Origin: Phytophthora sp. 'mugwort' | Lineage: Eukaryota > Oomycota > Peronosporomycetes > Peronosporales > Peronosporaceae | DNA length: 64,000 nucleotides | Reading direction: 5' to 3' | Assembly: GCA_033558025.1 (NCBI GenBank) | Contig: JAUCEF010000009.1 | Coordinates: 3,038,001-3,102,000, forward strand | Shown here: positions 20,952 through 31,112 of the stretch, in pieces | How the letters are laid out: every line of letters begins with the position of its first letter | Position numbering within the stretch: position 1 is the stretch's first letter | Made by a program: the position numbers and the translations under genes | The notes under the pieces: generated by a model | Database searches by the model: none | Told to the model about the DNA's origin: nothing | Seen by the model: only the letters and a program-made list of their open reading frames with translations

Positions 20952-22733
20952 GCTTAGCACACCTCAGCGATCGGCAAATGCGGCGACAAGTGGAAGGACG
21001 TTCGATTTGCACGCGCGTATGGGTCACGCTCCAGTCGAGGTTCTTCGCAAGATGGTCGACACCAAGATGATCAAGGACGCGAAAGCACCTTCCAAGTTGA
21101 GTGGACCAAGTGTGTGTCGTGGTTGCCAGCAAGGCAAAATGGTCCAAAAACCATTTCCAAGCAACCGTGACAAGCGTCGCTACGACACATTTGAGCTGCT
21201 CCACTTCGATATCTGCGGACCCATGGAAGAAAACTCGCTTGGCGGCAGTAAGTATCTGCTACTGATCGTGGACGAAGCCAGCGGATGCATGAAGGGTTTC
21301 TGTCTGCGTGCCAAGTCGGAAAGTGAAGACTGCATCAAGACATACATCATGAAGGTGCAGACGCAGTTCGGCAAGAAGGTCAAGTTTGTGCGGCACGACG
21401 GAGCTCGTGAGTTTGCGACCAACTCGCTCAAGGATTTCTACGAAGACGAAGGCATCGAGCAGCAAACCACGGTTCCGTACGCGCACCAGACCAACGGCAC
21501 GGCAGAGCGAGCCATCCGAACTATCGTCTCGATCGGCCGCAGCATGTTGCATCACGCCAAGCTGGACAAGTGTTTCTGGGCTGAGGCGGCGATGACGGCC
21601 ATCTATGTGAAGAACCGCCTGCCGTCACCCAAGATCGAGCACAAGACTCCGTTCGAGATCGTCTACAAGTCCAAGCCGAGTGTGAAGCACATGCGTCTTT
21701 TCGGCTGTCGGACGTACATCCTGACTCCGAAGGAGAAACGACTCAAGTGGGATCCCAAGGCTCGCGCCGGATTGTTTCTGGGTTACGAAGAAGTGTCCAA
21801 GGCGTATCGACTTTATGACATCGAGGCGGGACACGGTGGTCATCAGTCGCGATGTCAACTTCGATGAGTCGACCTTTGAATGTTCACCGACGATTTCCGA
21901 TGAAGATGTCGACGACCTGGACTTCGACTCGCTCGACATCGACGATGATGGTCCGCGCCAGACGGAGTACAAACAGGCAGGGAAGCGCAAGAGCCGCCTG
22001 AGTGACGAAGATGAAGCTGCCAGAAGACCGCGCGCTGTGCGTCATCGACCTGGACTGGAAGAAGCAAGTGCACCGAACGACTCCCCTTCGCACCGAACAG
22101 ACGCAGATGAAGAAGAAAAGTCTGGAGACCAAGATGAAGAATCGACTCCATCTGTGTTTTGGCGTGCAAGTGCCAACGCGGTCGAAGCAGCCGTGGACTT
22201 ATCGGAGACGTCGACATTCCAAGAAGCGGTCAACGGCCCGGACCAACTGCACTGGCGCAAGGCGATTCGTGCTGAGCTCGAATCGATGCGACTTCGTGGT
22301 GTGTTTCGTGCTGCCAAGTTGCCCAGCGGACAACGCGCCATCGGTACCAAGTGGGTGTTCAAGATTAAGCGCAAAGCCGACGGATCGATCGAGAAAATAC
22401 AAGGCGCGCCTGGTGGCCAAGGGTTTCAAGCATAAGTACGGCATCGACTACACGGAGACGTTCTCGCCCGTGGTCAAGTACGTGACGCTGCGCATGATCA
22501 TCGCGATCGCCAAGTACTTTGGCTGGCCCCTCGACCAACTCGACGTGGTGACTGCGTTCCTATACGGGATAATGAAGGAGTTGGTGTTCTGCGTGGTTCC
22601 TGAAGGCGTCGAGCTGGATGGTGATTTTGACTGCCTGGAATTGGTGAAGGCGATCTACGGTTTCAAGCAAGCTTCGCGCGTATGGAACGAGACCTTCGAC
22701 GAATTCGTGTGTTCTATCGGTTTTCAAGTTTAC
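20952..22733 (+). pseudogene. partial copia internal region (Copia-5), integrase to RT
   Basis: Starts abruptly after the Copia-3 3' LTR within the protease-integrase linker and ends abruptly at ..CSIGFQV in RT (22733). It corresponds to Copia-3 13,050-14,775 joined to 19,529-19,590, without the Copia-4 insertion and without the Copia-3 deletions near 13,890. Integrase motifs ([26 protein letters not shown]) are open. Frameshifts at about 21,833 and 22,396 break the linker and RT. Neither LTR of its own is present. Confidence 0.9.
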
Positions 22734-23091
22734 TGATGGTGAGCGAGCTCAATGTGCCAATGACAGTTATATTCGGCTCGGAGGGAGTGGTAGGGTGCCT
22801 ATTATTGACTAGAACTGAGTGTTGATAGATCGGTCAAAGCCCGTGAAGCGCCACTAAACGATACATTGCCTGCAATAGTCAAAGCAGATAATGATCAGGA
22901 CAATGGCGCGGGTAGATTCTCACAGAGGCTCTTCAGCACGGTTGACACTCTCCAACAACTCTCAGCGTATCACTTCACACGCCCGCTGAAGGTCCCTTTC
23001 GAGGGAGCTTTTAAGAGTGGTTCTAACACCCTTGGATGCTGCTTCCACTTGTTGCTGTACCAGCTGGGAGACCTCCTGCCCAAGGCACAGT
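22734..23091. other. intergenic, no feature recognised
   Basis: Unique-looking sequence between the copia fragment and the coiled-coil ORF; no ORF, RNA or clear repeat seen. Confidence 0.5.
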
Positions 23092-23691
23092 TTACTTCAG
23101 GGACGCCGCCAACTTGGAATCGACGAGTTGCTGAACGTGCTTTGGGATGCTCTCGAGGCCGCTATCAACTTTAGTGGTGACCTCCTCCAGCATTCTCTGA
23201 ATTCCTTCCGCTTGAGCAGAAGTCGTCAGCTTGCACTTTCTGCCCTCTCGCTGCACTTCTTGCAAAGCCTGCGTGAGTCGCTCGTTTACGAAGCGCTCGA
23301 TGTGCGCGTTTTGCTCGTCGTACACCATCTGCATCCGCTTAAATTGTTCTTGGAGGCCTGAATGTGTTGCATTCAGCGCCTTCCCAAGCTTCTCTACGAT
23401 GACGCGCTGCTGATCCGTGAGGCTTTTCACGATCGTTTTCGTCAGAGCATACATAGCTATCAGCGCTGCGTTCTGGGTATCGCTTTGCCCTTGTTGCTGC
23501 TGCAGCAGCGCTACCTGCTCAGCAGCTAGAGCCTGATTTCGATGCGGCAAATGCTGCGCGAGGCTGGCCAGTTGATCGCCGACGCTTGGATCTTTCGCAA
23601 CTGCGGATTGTGCTTCCTCGACGTGTGCGACTATTGCAGTCTCTGTGTTCTCAGTTTCCTCCCTCTTTATATTTTCCAAGTGTGCATTCAC
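23092..23691 (-). CDS. coiled-coil protein, possibly the last exon of a longer gene
   Basis: An open frame of about 200 codons rich in Gln, Glu and Ala, predicted mostly helical (..HLPHRNQALAAEQVALLQQQ.., ..NERLTQALQEVQREGRK..). The frame continues upstream to about 23,736 without an ATG, and a possible splice acceptor (CACAACAG) lies near 23,727, so this may be the 3' exon of a multi-exon gene or a fragment left by rearrangement. The listed start is a GTG and is not trusted. No known domain recognised. Its 3' side faces the copia cluster. Confidence 0.4.
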   Translation of the reverse strand: MNAHLENIKREETENTETAIVAHVEEAQSAVAKDPSVGDQLASLAQHLPHRNQALAAEQVALLQQQQGQSDTQNAALIAMYALTKTIVKSLTDQQRVIVEKLGKALNATHSGLQEQFKRMQMVYDEQNAHIERFVNERLTQALQEVQREGRKCKLTTSAQAEGIQRMLEEVTTKVDSGLESIPKHVQQLVDSKLAASLK

Positions 23692-23736
23692 CTCGTACCG
23701 TATCCGTGCAGCTTCTTGGGCGGCCTGTTGTGCTCA

Positions 23737-24067
23737 AGTGAGAACCGTCGTGCAGCGATTTTCCGCCTTCCTTTCAGAATCACTTGGAAATATGGAAATG
23801 TGATATTTGACTGAGGACTAACATCTAATGACAAGAAATATCGTTTTGCGCCAGCAAGATTCGCGGAGAACGAGCAAAGGGCAAAGAGCACTCAAAAGTT
23901 CTCGTGCTCCCCGTCAAAACTGATAATGTCAATGAACCAATAAAACCTCGAGAGCACTGCTTTCGAGGTTTTAGTGCTCCCCCTTTTCTCCGCGAGCAGT
24001 GCTCCCACTTTGCTCGTCCAAGGCTTGATTATATTGTTTTGTCAATTCCACGTTATTTAGTACTTAC
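23737..24067. other. left flank of the MULE, no gene seen
   Basis: No convincing ORF. The GAGAGCACTGCTTTCGAGG / AGTGCTCCC motifs recur loosely around 23,890-24,010, which may be part of a decayed transposon end, but no matching right end was found. Confidence 0.35.
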
Positions 24068-25200
24068 GCGAAGAACTGGCAAAGGCTGAATATGGTTTCA
24101 ATCCGTGGCAAAAGGAGCAGCTGAGAGGAGTAGTGGTATTGATGGTATATGCCAAGTGTGAACTCGAGTACGAGAAGCACCGCCGCTATATGCGTCATAT
24201 TATGGACGCGGGGGTGAGATCATTGAAGGTGAGAGACCAATGACAATGTTGACGAGCAACTGAACGCTGGTGAAAATGAAGATGTACCAAATTATTTTGA
24301 AATGTATTTCAACAAGAACTGGGACAGCTGCAGGCAGCTATGGTGTGCTTACAAGCGGCAGAAAGTAGTGACGCTTGGAAACAATACTAACAACCGACTC
24401 GAGTCCTCTTGGAGGCAAATTAAAGATGTTGTCAATTCTTTCATGAGTTTGGATGAGTGCGTTGGATTTCTGATGTACTATCAGGTTCGCGCAGAGCGAC
24501 TTTTCATGGATAAAATATTTAAGGTGTATGTGGTGCATCACGCCAACTATGATGCTGAAATGCAGTATGTATCAACCTTGTGAGTGAGCACGCATGTGAA
24601 TTGATCTATGGGCAGTACGCGTATGCTCTAGGGCGTGCGTCCTGCCAGTTTTACGACGGAATGCCTGGGGTATACTTTATAAAAACACACTCAACGATGA
24701 CGATGAACTGGTTGAACCCAATCAAGAAGATTCAATCGCGAAGCAAAATTGGCAGTGTCCATGTTTTTTTTTATTTATGATGACGCGCCTTCTGCCTTGT
24801 CGTCATGTTTTTTTACTTGCGAAAGTCATTGTTTTTGGAGGCTGTCACCCCTACCCATCTCTTGAATCCGAGGTGGTTATTGTCTTCACTGGGGCCGTCC
24901 TTTCCAGTACCTGAAATCAAAGTTAAACCTTTCCGTGTGGCGCAAACCTTTCCATGTGGCTAATTGCGCACCCTGATTCGGGAAAGGTTCCACGGGATTC
25001 TAATCGTAAGTACAGATAGGCAAACCAAATTGCAAACACAATCTCTGATACTGTGAGTGCACTTGGTATGCGTGAGCACCGAGTTGCGATGGGGGCGTTG
25101 ACTTCCGTAGTTGATCTACTTAAGCAGAAGCAATTTTCGGAGATCGGACATCTACTCCACACTGCTGCTGAGACTGGTCATATTTTCCAAGCGAAAGCCG
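24068..25200 (+). pseudogene. MULE transposase, C-terminal part with SWIM zinc finger
   Basis: Reading pieces in order give ..EYGFNPWQKEQL.., then an open block 24302-24583 (FNKNWDSC.., TLGNNTNNRLESSW.., SLDECVGFLMYYQ..) typical of the C-terminal half of oomycete Mutator-like/ZSWIM transposases. After a stop at 24583 the frame resumes with SEHACELIYGQYAYALG, and near 24,750-24,810 the Cys/His spacing of a SWIM finger (NWQCPC.., then LPCRHV) is readable across frames. The helical tail SALGMREHRVAMGALTSVVD follows (from 25053). Several frameshifts and stops make it inactive. The N-terminal catalytic part is missing or not recognised. Confidence 0.75.
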
Positions 25201-25229
25201 AGCCTGATGAGCCTGAGCCTGAACTGCCT

Positions 25230-25437
25230 GACCTCCACCCGGCTGAGCCCGACCAGCTTGACCTACACCCGACTGATCCCGACCAGCACCCGACTGATCC
25301 CGACCAGCACCCGACTGATCCCGACCAGCACCCGACTGAGCCCGACCAGCACCCGGCTGAGCCAGACCAGCACCCGGCTGAGCCAGACCAGCACCCGACT
25401 GAACCCGAACTGCACCCGACGGAACCCGACCAGGCTT
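25230..25437 (+). repeat. 21-bp minisatellite encoding D/E-P-D-Q-H-P-T/A
   Basis: About nine copies of a 21-base unit (CCCGACCAGCACCCGACTGAT and variants) within an open frame that ends at 25442. The unit encodes an acidic, proline-rich heptad-length repeat between the MULE transposase and the Ulp1-like part. Variation is mainly at the D/E and T/A codons. Confidence 0.85.
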
Positions 25438-25439
25438 TT

Positions 25440-26710
25440 TAAGTGCAGATTTCTCAGGTTGGTGGTGACCTGGAAGTATCTCAAGCTGACTTTGTTGATG
25501 TCAACTTCGAAATTTCTGCTCCTGTCCGAGCTCGTGGAAGACCAAAGTAAAAAAGCTCAGCGAAAAGGCGAAGCAGAACCTGTCGATCCGCATGGTCAGA
25601 GATGATTCCAACATGCATCGTATGAATCTCAACCTCTCACTGGTGAACGACCTACTGGCCTCACAACAAACTTTCGCCTCTTCGTCAGAGAAATTATCCA
25701 AAATTGCCATGTTCACGTGTGAGAAAAAATCAAAGGCTCCGATCGCACATCGAATTGTAAAATTACCGTCGAGCAACCAGCGCTGAAGTTGACGGAAATA
25801 AGTAGAGTGCTTTCTCGGGACATGCTGCAAAAAATGCTTCAAAAAGGTTACAGTACTTCAACGAAAACACAAAGGGTTAGCTGAACAAGATATGGCAGTA
25901 GAGATTGCGGCTGTTGGCACGCTCGATACCAAAACGCTGAATCTCATGACGAAGTTTCACAGAGCTTTAGCCGTTATTGACATGGTGGAGAAAACTACTA
26001 TTTGGGAGCAAACAATTGACTTTTCACTGTCAATCGATTCATGGTTTCGAGTAGTGGAAGACACATCTGTACTTGAGAAAACCAAGGGCATACCGTTACT
26101 TTTAAAAGAGGTAAAACATCACGAGTTTTCACAAATTGTTCTGAGCTCATATTAATCACTGTGATGATGTATCTTTAGGTTTCTATTCTAAACGTGGCTG
26201 GTAGAGGAACTCTCGGGGATGCAGCAATGAACATGATTATGACAAAGCTTTTCTCCACGATTACACGGGTTATTCGAATCAGTCCATCTGTCTTTGGATC
26301 AGTGGTCGAAGGAATGTTTTATATGGACCTTAAAGAATCAAGAAGATCGTATCGGGCGTCTCACATGAACTAATCCTGGTCCCAACATGCTGTGGAAACA
26401 ACCACTGGTGTGCAGTGATGGTCAATTTGCAATTCGACGTATTGTTTCTATACGACTCAATGCAATCCAGTTATCTACAGGGTGTTCGAGTAGCAGCACA
26501 AGCATTGATTCCAGTTCTGTCCTGAGAAACCGGCAAGCGTCTATGGATTCAAACCTACGAGGCGGAGTTGGGACACAACTAGATAATTACAACTGCGGCA
26601 TGTACGTGCTGATAGCATTCGAAATTTTCACAAGGGCTCCCCCGTTGGGCCAACTGGACAAGAAAGAAATGATGTATCTCAGGTACAGGTACCTTCAGCT
26701 CTGCCTGTAA
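25440..26710 (+). pseudogene. Ulp1-like (C48) cysteine peptidase region of the MULE
   Basis: Discontinuous frames encode an Ulp1/SENP-type peptidase, which cleaves ubiquitin-like modifiers in known family members. Seen: an RGRPKVKKL basic stretch (~25,530), the block 25892-26155, AAMNMIMTKLF (~26,225), then the His and Asp motifs NNHWCAVMVN and LYDSM (~26,395-26,465) and the Gln/Cys motif QLDNYNCGMYVL (26578-26613). His, Asp, Gln and Cys of the catalytic site are therefore all present although frames differ. MULEs that captured Ulp1-like domains are known in plants and other eukaryotes. Confidence 0.72.
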
Positions 26711-26967
26711 ACACTTAGCAGAATCCCGCTAAGCCACACTGGAAAAATGAATTTGTTTGGCTTTTGACAACAACTCCCTGCGATGAAGCAACATAAGTAT
26801 CCAGCTATACAGGCTCTTCGTGTTTACATTGCACACTGGTTCTTTGACAATCGAGTACCCAGTCGGGTTAATCGGTGCCAGTCGGGCAAAATTGCCTCGT
26901 CGCGTCGTCGCATACAGTCACAGTCGGGTACATGTACAGCAACACGTGCCCTTTGAAAATACCTGGA

Positions 26968-27081
26968 GTGGTCAAATCTGCTTCTACTACAACTATTCAG
27001 CTGTATGTGCAGCTCTGCTTCTACTACAACTATTCAGCTGTATGTGCAGCTGAATAGTTGTAGTAGAAGCAGATTTACCAC
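26968..27081. repeat. foldback repeat with an internal duplication
   Basis: CTGCTTCTACTACAACTATT begins two direct copies (26978 and 27015, period 37). The inverted copy follows at 27047-27081, giving a perfect 26-bp stem with a 6-nt loop from copy two, and a longer imperfect stem from copy one (26968-27003). It may be the end of a small foldback transposon. Nearby (27127-27173) are AT-rich palindromes containing ATTTAAATAT. Confidence 0.85.
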
Positions 27082-27207
27082 AAAACGGAAGTGGTAATTT
27101 AGTGGAGATTGGCGATAAAATCAATTTAAATATGTTTTAGTTTTCTATTCGGAGTAAACATATTTAAATATGTTACTGCCATCCCTTGTTGGATCCGCCA
27201 TATTTTA

Positions 27208-27238
27208 ATGCCGTCTGTGTTTTAAACACAGACGGCAT
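27208..27238. terminator. perfect 15-bp palindrome at a gene end
   Basis: ATGCCGTCTGTGTTT, one T, then its exact complement. It ends on the last base of the TGA stop (27240-27238) of the minus-strand SH3/IQ gene, so it forms the very start of that gene's 3' UTR. A role in RNA 3'-end formation is only an inference; it could also be a transposon footprint. Confidence 0.5.
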
Positions 27239-29251
27239 CACCTTTTCTTTGACAAATTGCCATTAGTCTCCCTTTTGCCGCTTGATAATACTGGCAACTT
27301 GGACAGTATCACTGGCCGAGGGGCGCGCAGACCAGACGGAGCGACAGGTTGGCGGGAAACCGAGGACTGTCTGTTGATCCTCGGGAGAAACGAGCAACTC
27401 CCTGCATCATTGCTCCGTTGTGGCATGGGCAATCTCCTCTCCTGCTGCAAATTGACTAGTTGATCTGTAGAGTCTTCCAGCATGGTGCTCTGCTTACGCA
27501 CCACTGTTTGCAGCCTCGCGACCATACGTTGAAGTTCATCCATCTTGGCGTCGTGATCACGTAGTGTTTCCCCAAGCTGTTGCTGGACCAGCGTCTTGAT
27601 CAATTCCACTGCCTCTTTCTTCATGACCTTTCGGCGGAGTTTGCCAGGGGAAGGAGCTTGTGCATTTTCAAATGGCACCACAGGACCGGTATCATGTTGC
27701 GTACCGTCCTCCTCCCGCGCTTCTGCCTGTAAGAAGCGACGTTGCACCTCTTCCTCTATAGTTTTAAGCTGGAGCTGTCGCAGTTGCTGTTCTTCATCTT
27801 CAAGCTTCTGGTGCAAAACTCGACGGTTTTCCTTCTCCTCTTTCTCAGCTTTTTGCCCAAGTTGTTCATACTTCTCCTTTTCATACGCTATTCGACATTC
27901 ATTTTCAGCTTCTCGACGTAGCTTTTTGTCAAGTTCAGCTTGATGACGCTCGACTTTCATCATCTCCTCGAGCTGTCGCACTTGCTGAGCTTCTCTCGCA
28001 ATTCGTGTCTGTCGCTCAATTTGCACGCGTCGGCGCCAGAAGCATGCCCACCGCATACGGATCCATTTTTGAATGCTAGTTGCCGCCTCGTTTTCTTGTT
28101 GCCACCGTCGACGAGCTGTGCTTCGCTCGAGCTCGCGTTGCCGACGCTTGCACTGTCTGGAATGCGCATGTATCGCCCACCGCTGAATGCAAACCGCAGC
28201 GATTTCATTTAATTGTTGCTGCTCCGCTTCCCGTTCCCGCTTGCGGCTGGTCTGTACGATAGTAGCGTGTCGCCGGTAAGCTCTTGCAATGAGTGTGACA
28301 GCAGCATTCTCTGCGTCTGCTGTCGCTGTAGAATAGTCGTATCCTTCGCCGGCCTCTATCTCGTTCTCCTCCTTACGACTGGCCTCATCTTCTTGAGTCT
28401 GTTGGCGATCAGTCTCATGCATGTAGCCCTGCAGCTGTGGGAATGCTGAATCGTCTTCGTCTTCAGTATCATTTCCATTCCCAAGAAGTGACTTCTGCTG
28501 TTTGTAATTCACTTCAATGACTTGTTTCTGGTTCATGTCCTTCACTTCGACGCCTTCTTCACCTTGTTCTTGCTCCCTCCAGCTTTTTCTATGCCTCAAC
28601 CTTTCTCGCTCTCCCTGCACTCGACGATCATCAGCTGTACGGTGAAGATATAGCGAGTAGCTCCTACAAAACATACCTCTCGTCGAGTGCCTTTCACCGC
28701 TTCGCTAGCTCGCTGAGCCTCCTCCAGATTTTTTCGCAACTGAAGAACAGCTCCGACATGCCCACGGTATTCACCGCGCAGCTCTTTCGTCCTGTCGTCT
28801 CCTTCGTCTTCATCATCAAGCTCAGGCGTGTCAGGGGTCCGCCGAGGCTGCTGCTGTATTCGCTGTCGTGAGCTCGCAGGAGGCCGTGACGTCGTGACTG
28901 CAGCGACTAAACTGTTGGCGACCTGTACACGGGGGACAGTCTTCTGTGCCTGCACGTAATTCGAGGGAAAGAGGCCAACGACATCGGGACTTTCAACGTT
29001 GAAACCGGACCACCACCCGTCATCTTGTACTCGCAGCACTCGCAGCACATCGCCTTCCTGAAAGTCCAGTTCGTCCGGTTCTACAAGCACACAAAGGATA
29101 CAAAAGCATTGTCAGTCAAGAACATACCATGGCATCGCTGCGGAAATCGTGCTCAAATCCTACGTTCAGGTTCGTAGTCGTAAAGTGCTATGACCTGCAT
29201 ACTCCAGCTACGGTCTCGTCGGCGCTCCACCATGGTGACGACGCTGTCCAT
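27238..29251 (-). CDS. SH3 domain, coiled-coil and IQ-motif protein (3 exons, 622 aa)
   Basis: Proposed exons: 29251-29164, 29080-28677, 28614-27238, with GT-AG introns of 83 and 62 bp; all phases agree. The first intron splits the SH3 domain (ALYDYEPE | QPDELDF), and joining restores a complete SH3 (residues ~19-73: DGWWSGF, GLFPSNYV). A Pro/Asp-rich linker and a helix follow. Three IQ-like calmodulin-binding motifs lie at ~269-289, 304-322 and 342-360 (..CIQRWAIHAHSRQCKRR.., ..SIQKWIRMRWACFWRR..), then a long Glu/Arg-rich coiled coil (to ~500) and a basic Ser-rich tail. It is likely a cytoskeletal or signalling scaffold; no closer family was recognised. The ATG at 29251 is the first in frame; a second Met (residue 7) is possible. 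Confidence 0.8.
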
Positions 29252-29377
29252 CTTCTGGCTTCTCCAATAGCACGCTTAAGACCTACATCTCGAGCGAGAA
29301 TAGGATCCAGAGGTCTGAAATAGCCACGACACTAAAGTTAAGGGTTGAGTAATGGCACTTGAGCTAGATTAATACAT

Positions 29378-31018
29378 TCATAGTCTACGCGAAGCTTCGC
29401 CCTGCCACTTCGGATTCTCGTCAATCACTTTGCTAAGCGTCTTCGAGAGCACGTCCACCACGTTCTCAATGTGCCAAGCGCCAACCTCGAGACCACCGAC
29501 CGCCAGACGGAGGAAGTGAATACCATCAACGACCGAGTGAATGAGAAACGCCTTGCCGGACTCGTTCACACGGCGGAGAAGTGCCTCATTGAGCTCACGG
29601 CCCCCGAAGGCCACATAAAAGCATACGAGGCCCATGCGCGCTCGCACAAAGAGCTTGAAGCGACCGTCTTTCTCGAGCAGCTCCTCAGCCTGCTTAGCTA
29701 GAGCAACTGATTGGCGAATGTGCGCACGGAGCCCAGTAGCTCCGAAACGACGGAACGTGAACCACAACTTCAGCGCTCGGAAGCGGCGACCGAGTGGCAC
29801 TTGCCAGTCCTTGTAGTTAGGAGTAGACTGCATAAATTCATTCTTGAGGTACTCTGGGTCCAAAGCTAGCGCGCGGATAAGCGGGCGGCGGTCCTTGACC
29901 CACAGCAGACTCGCATCAAAACTCACGAGTAGCCACTTGTGCGTGTTGACGCAAATCGAGTCGCAGCCTTCTGCACCGTCCAGCCAGTGTTGATATTCGG
30001 GACATACAGCGGCAGCTCCTCCGTACGCTCCGTCGAGGTGAACCCACACGTGCTCAGGCTGCTCTCGCGCTACAGCGATCAGTTTCCGCAACGGATCGAC
30101 AGCAGTGGTGGAAGTGGTGCCTAGCGTCGGCATCAAGCAGAATGGCACTAAGCCTTTCGCTCGATCCTCTGCCATGGCGCGAGCCACGTCATCAGGCGCC
30201 AGCCCGTAGTTGTCCTTATCAGCTTTGCCGCGAATCGTGGGCAGTACTCGTAGGTGCGGGATGTCCAGCACCATGCACCCTTTCTCCGCAACTGCGTGCG
30301 TTTGATCCGACACGTACACGACGAGCTTGGCTGCCTTCTCCTCTCGCGCTGCACCTTCCAATCCCTCCAATGCTGTGTTGCGAGCTGCAATCAGGGCGCA
30401 CAGAGCCGACTCACTTGCTGATCCCTGAATCACGCCACCACCGGAAGAGCACGTGAGGAAGCACTCCGGTAGTCCCAGCAGCTTGGCCATCCAGTCGCAG
30501 ACCACTTGCTCGAGCTCCGTGGCCGCCGGGGCTGAGACCCACGAGAAGCCAATGACATCCAGCGACGAGCACAAGTAGTCGGCCAGCACGCTGGGGTCGC
30601 TGCCGCAGATCTTGAAATAAGCGTGAAAGTTGGGCGACGCCCAATGCGTGAGCGCCGGGAAGATAAGCTGCTCCACGTCGCGGAAGATGTCGGCATAGCT
30701 CTGTGGATCCTCAGGACATGCGTCAGGCAGTTGGGCTCGCAGCTCTCCGGGCTTCACCTTGGAGCGGACAGCGTACGAGGAGCTGCCGGGTTCGCCACGG
30801 TGAGGGTCTCGGCGCTGCAGGTTTTCATGGTAGCGTACCATCGTCTCCGTGAGCGCTGCGGCTGGGTGACGGATGGCTTCCGGGTCTTGGACGTTGAGTG
30901 GGCGAGTGGACTCGAGGGCTCGGCGACGAGCGAGATGTTGGAAAGCAGCCAGCAGGGCGGCGCCGCCTGCCAATCCGGAGCAGAAGGCAGCAGCAGTTGT
31001 GGAGACTGGATTGCGCAT
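29378..31018 (-). CDS. PLP-dependent aromatic amino acid decarboxylase (group II), 546 aa, N-terminal anchor
   Basis: Removes the carboxyl group from an aromatic amino acid (tyrosine, DOPA or tryptophan type; exact substrate not readable). Evidence: LTHWASPNFHAYF near residue 125-140, GGGVIQGSASESAL (cofactor phosphate region), DQTHAVAEKG (His stacking on PLP), HLDGAYGGAA (Asp contacting the PLP nitrogen), and VNTHKWLL with the PLP-binding Lys at ~361. Length is somewhat above the usual ~480 because of an N-terminal extension with a hydrophobic stretch (~8-27, AAAFCSGLAGGAALLAAF) followed by Arg residues, suggesting a signal anchor. Single exon, start at the first ATG. The upstream region (31,019-31,112) is short and faces the LINE. 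Confidence 0.9.
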   Translation of the reverse strand: MRNPVSTTAAAFCSGLAGGAALLAAFQHLARRRALESTRPLNVQDPEAIRHPAAALTETMVRYHENLQRRDPHRGEPGSSSYAVRSKVKPGELRAQLPDACPEDPQSYADIFRDVEQLIFPALTHWASPNFHAYFKICGSDPSVLADYLCSSLDVIGFSWVSAPAATELEQVVCDWMAKLLGLPECFLTCSSGGGVIQGSASESALCALIAARNTALEGLEGAAREEKAAKLVVYVSDQTHAVAEKGCMVLDIPHLRVLPTIRGKADKDNYGLAPDDVARAMAEDRAKGLVPFCLMPTLGTTSTTAVDPLRKLIAVAREQPEHVWVHLDGAYGGAAAVCPEYQHWLDGAEGCDSICVNTHKWLLVSFDASLLWVKDRRPLIRALALDPEYLKNEFMQSTPNYKDWQVPLGRRFRALKLWFTFRRFGATGLRAHIRQSVALAKQAEELLEKDGRFKLFVRARMGLVCFYVAFGGRELNEALLRRVNESGKAFLIHSVVDGIHFLRLAVGGLEVGAWHIENVVDVLSKTLSKVIDENPKWQGEASRRL

Positions 31019-31112
31019 TATAACTGATGAGAGAGAGACTGGAAGTTGAACAATGAGAGGTACGCGCGATTTTTGACAAGCAAACGGGGATTATGCCATC
31101 TCATCAAAATAG

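Noticed and set aside
25230..25437. CRISPR-like array
   Set aside because: Contiguous 21-bp units without spacers, in a coding frame, in a eukaryotic context; it is a minisatellite.
28596..28674. ORF start at 28674 as the beginning of a separate 478-codon gene
   Set aside because: The first ~20 codons are intronic; a 62-bp GT-AG intron joins this frame to the SH3 exon.
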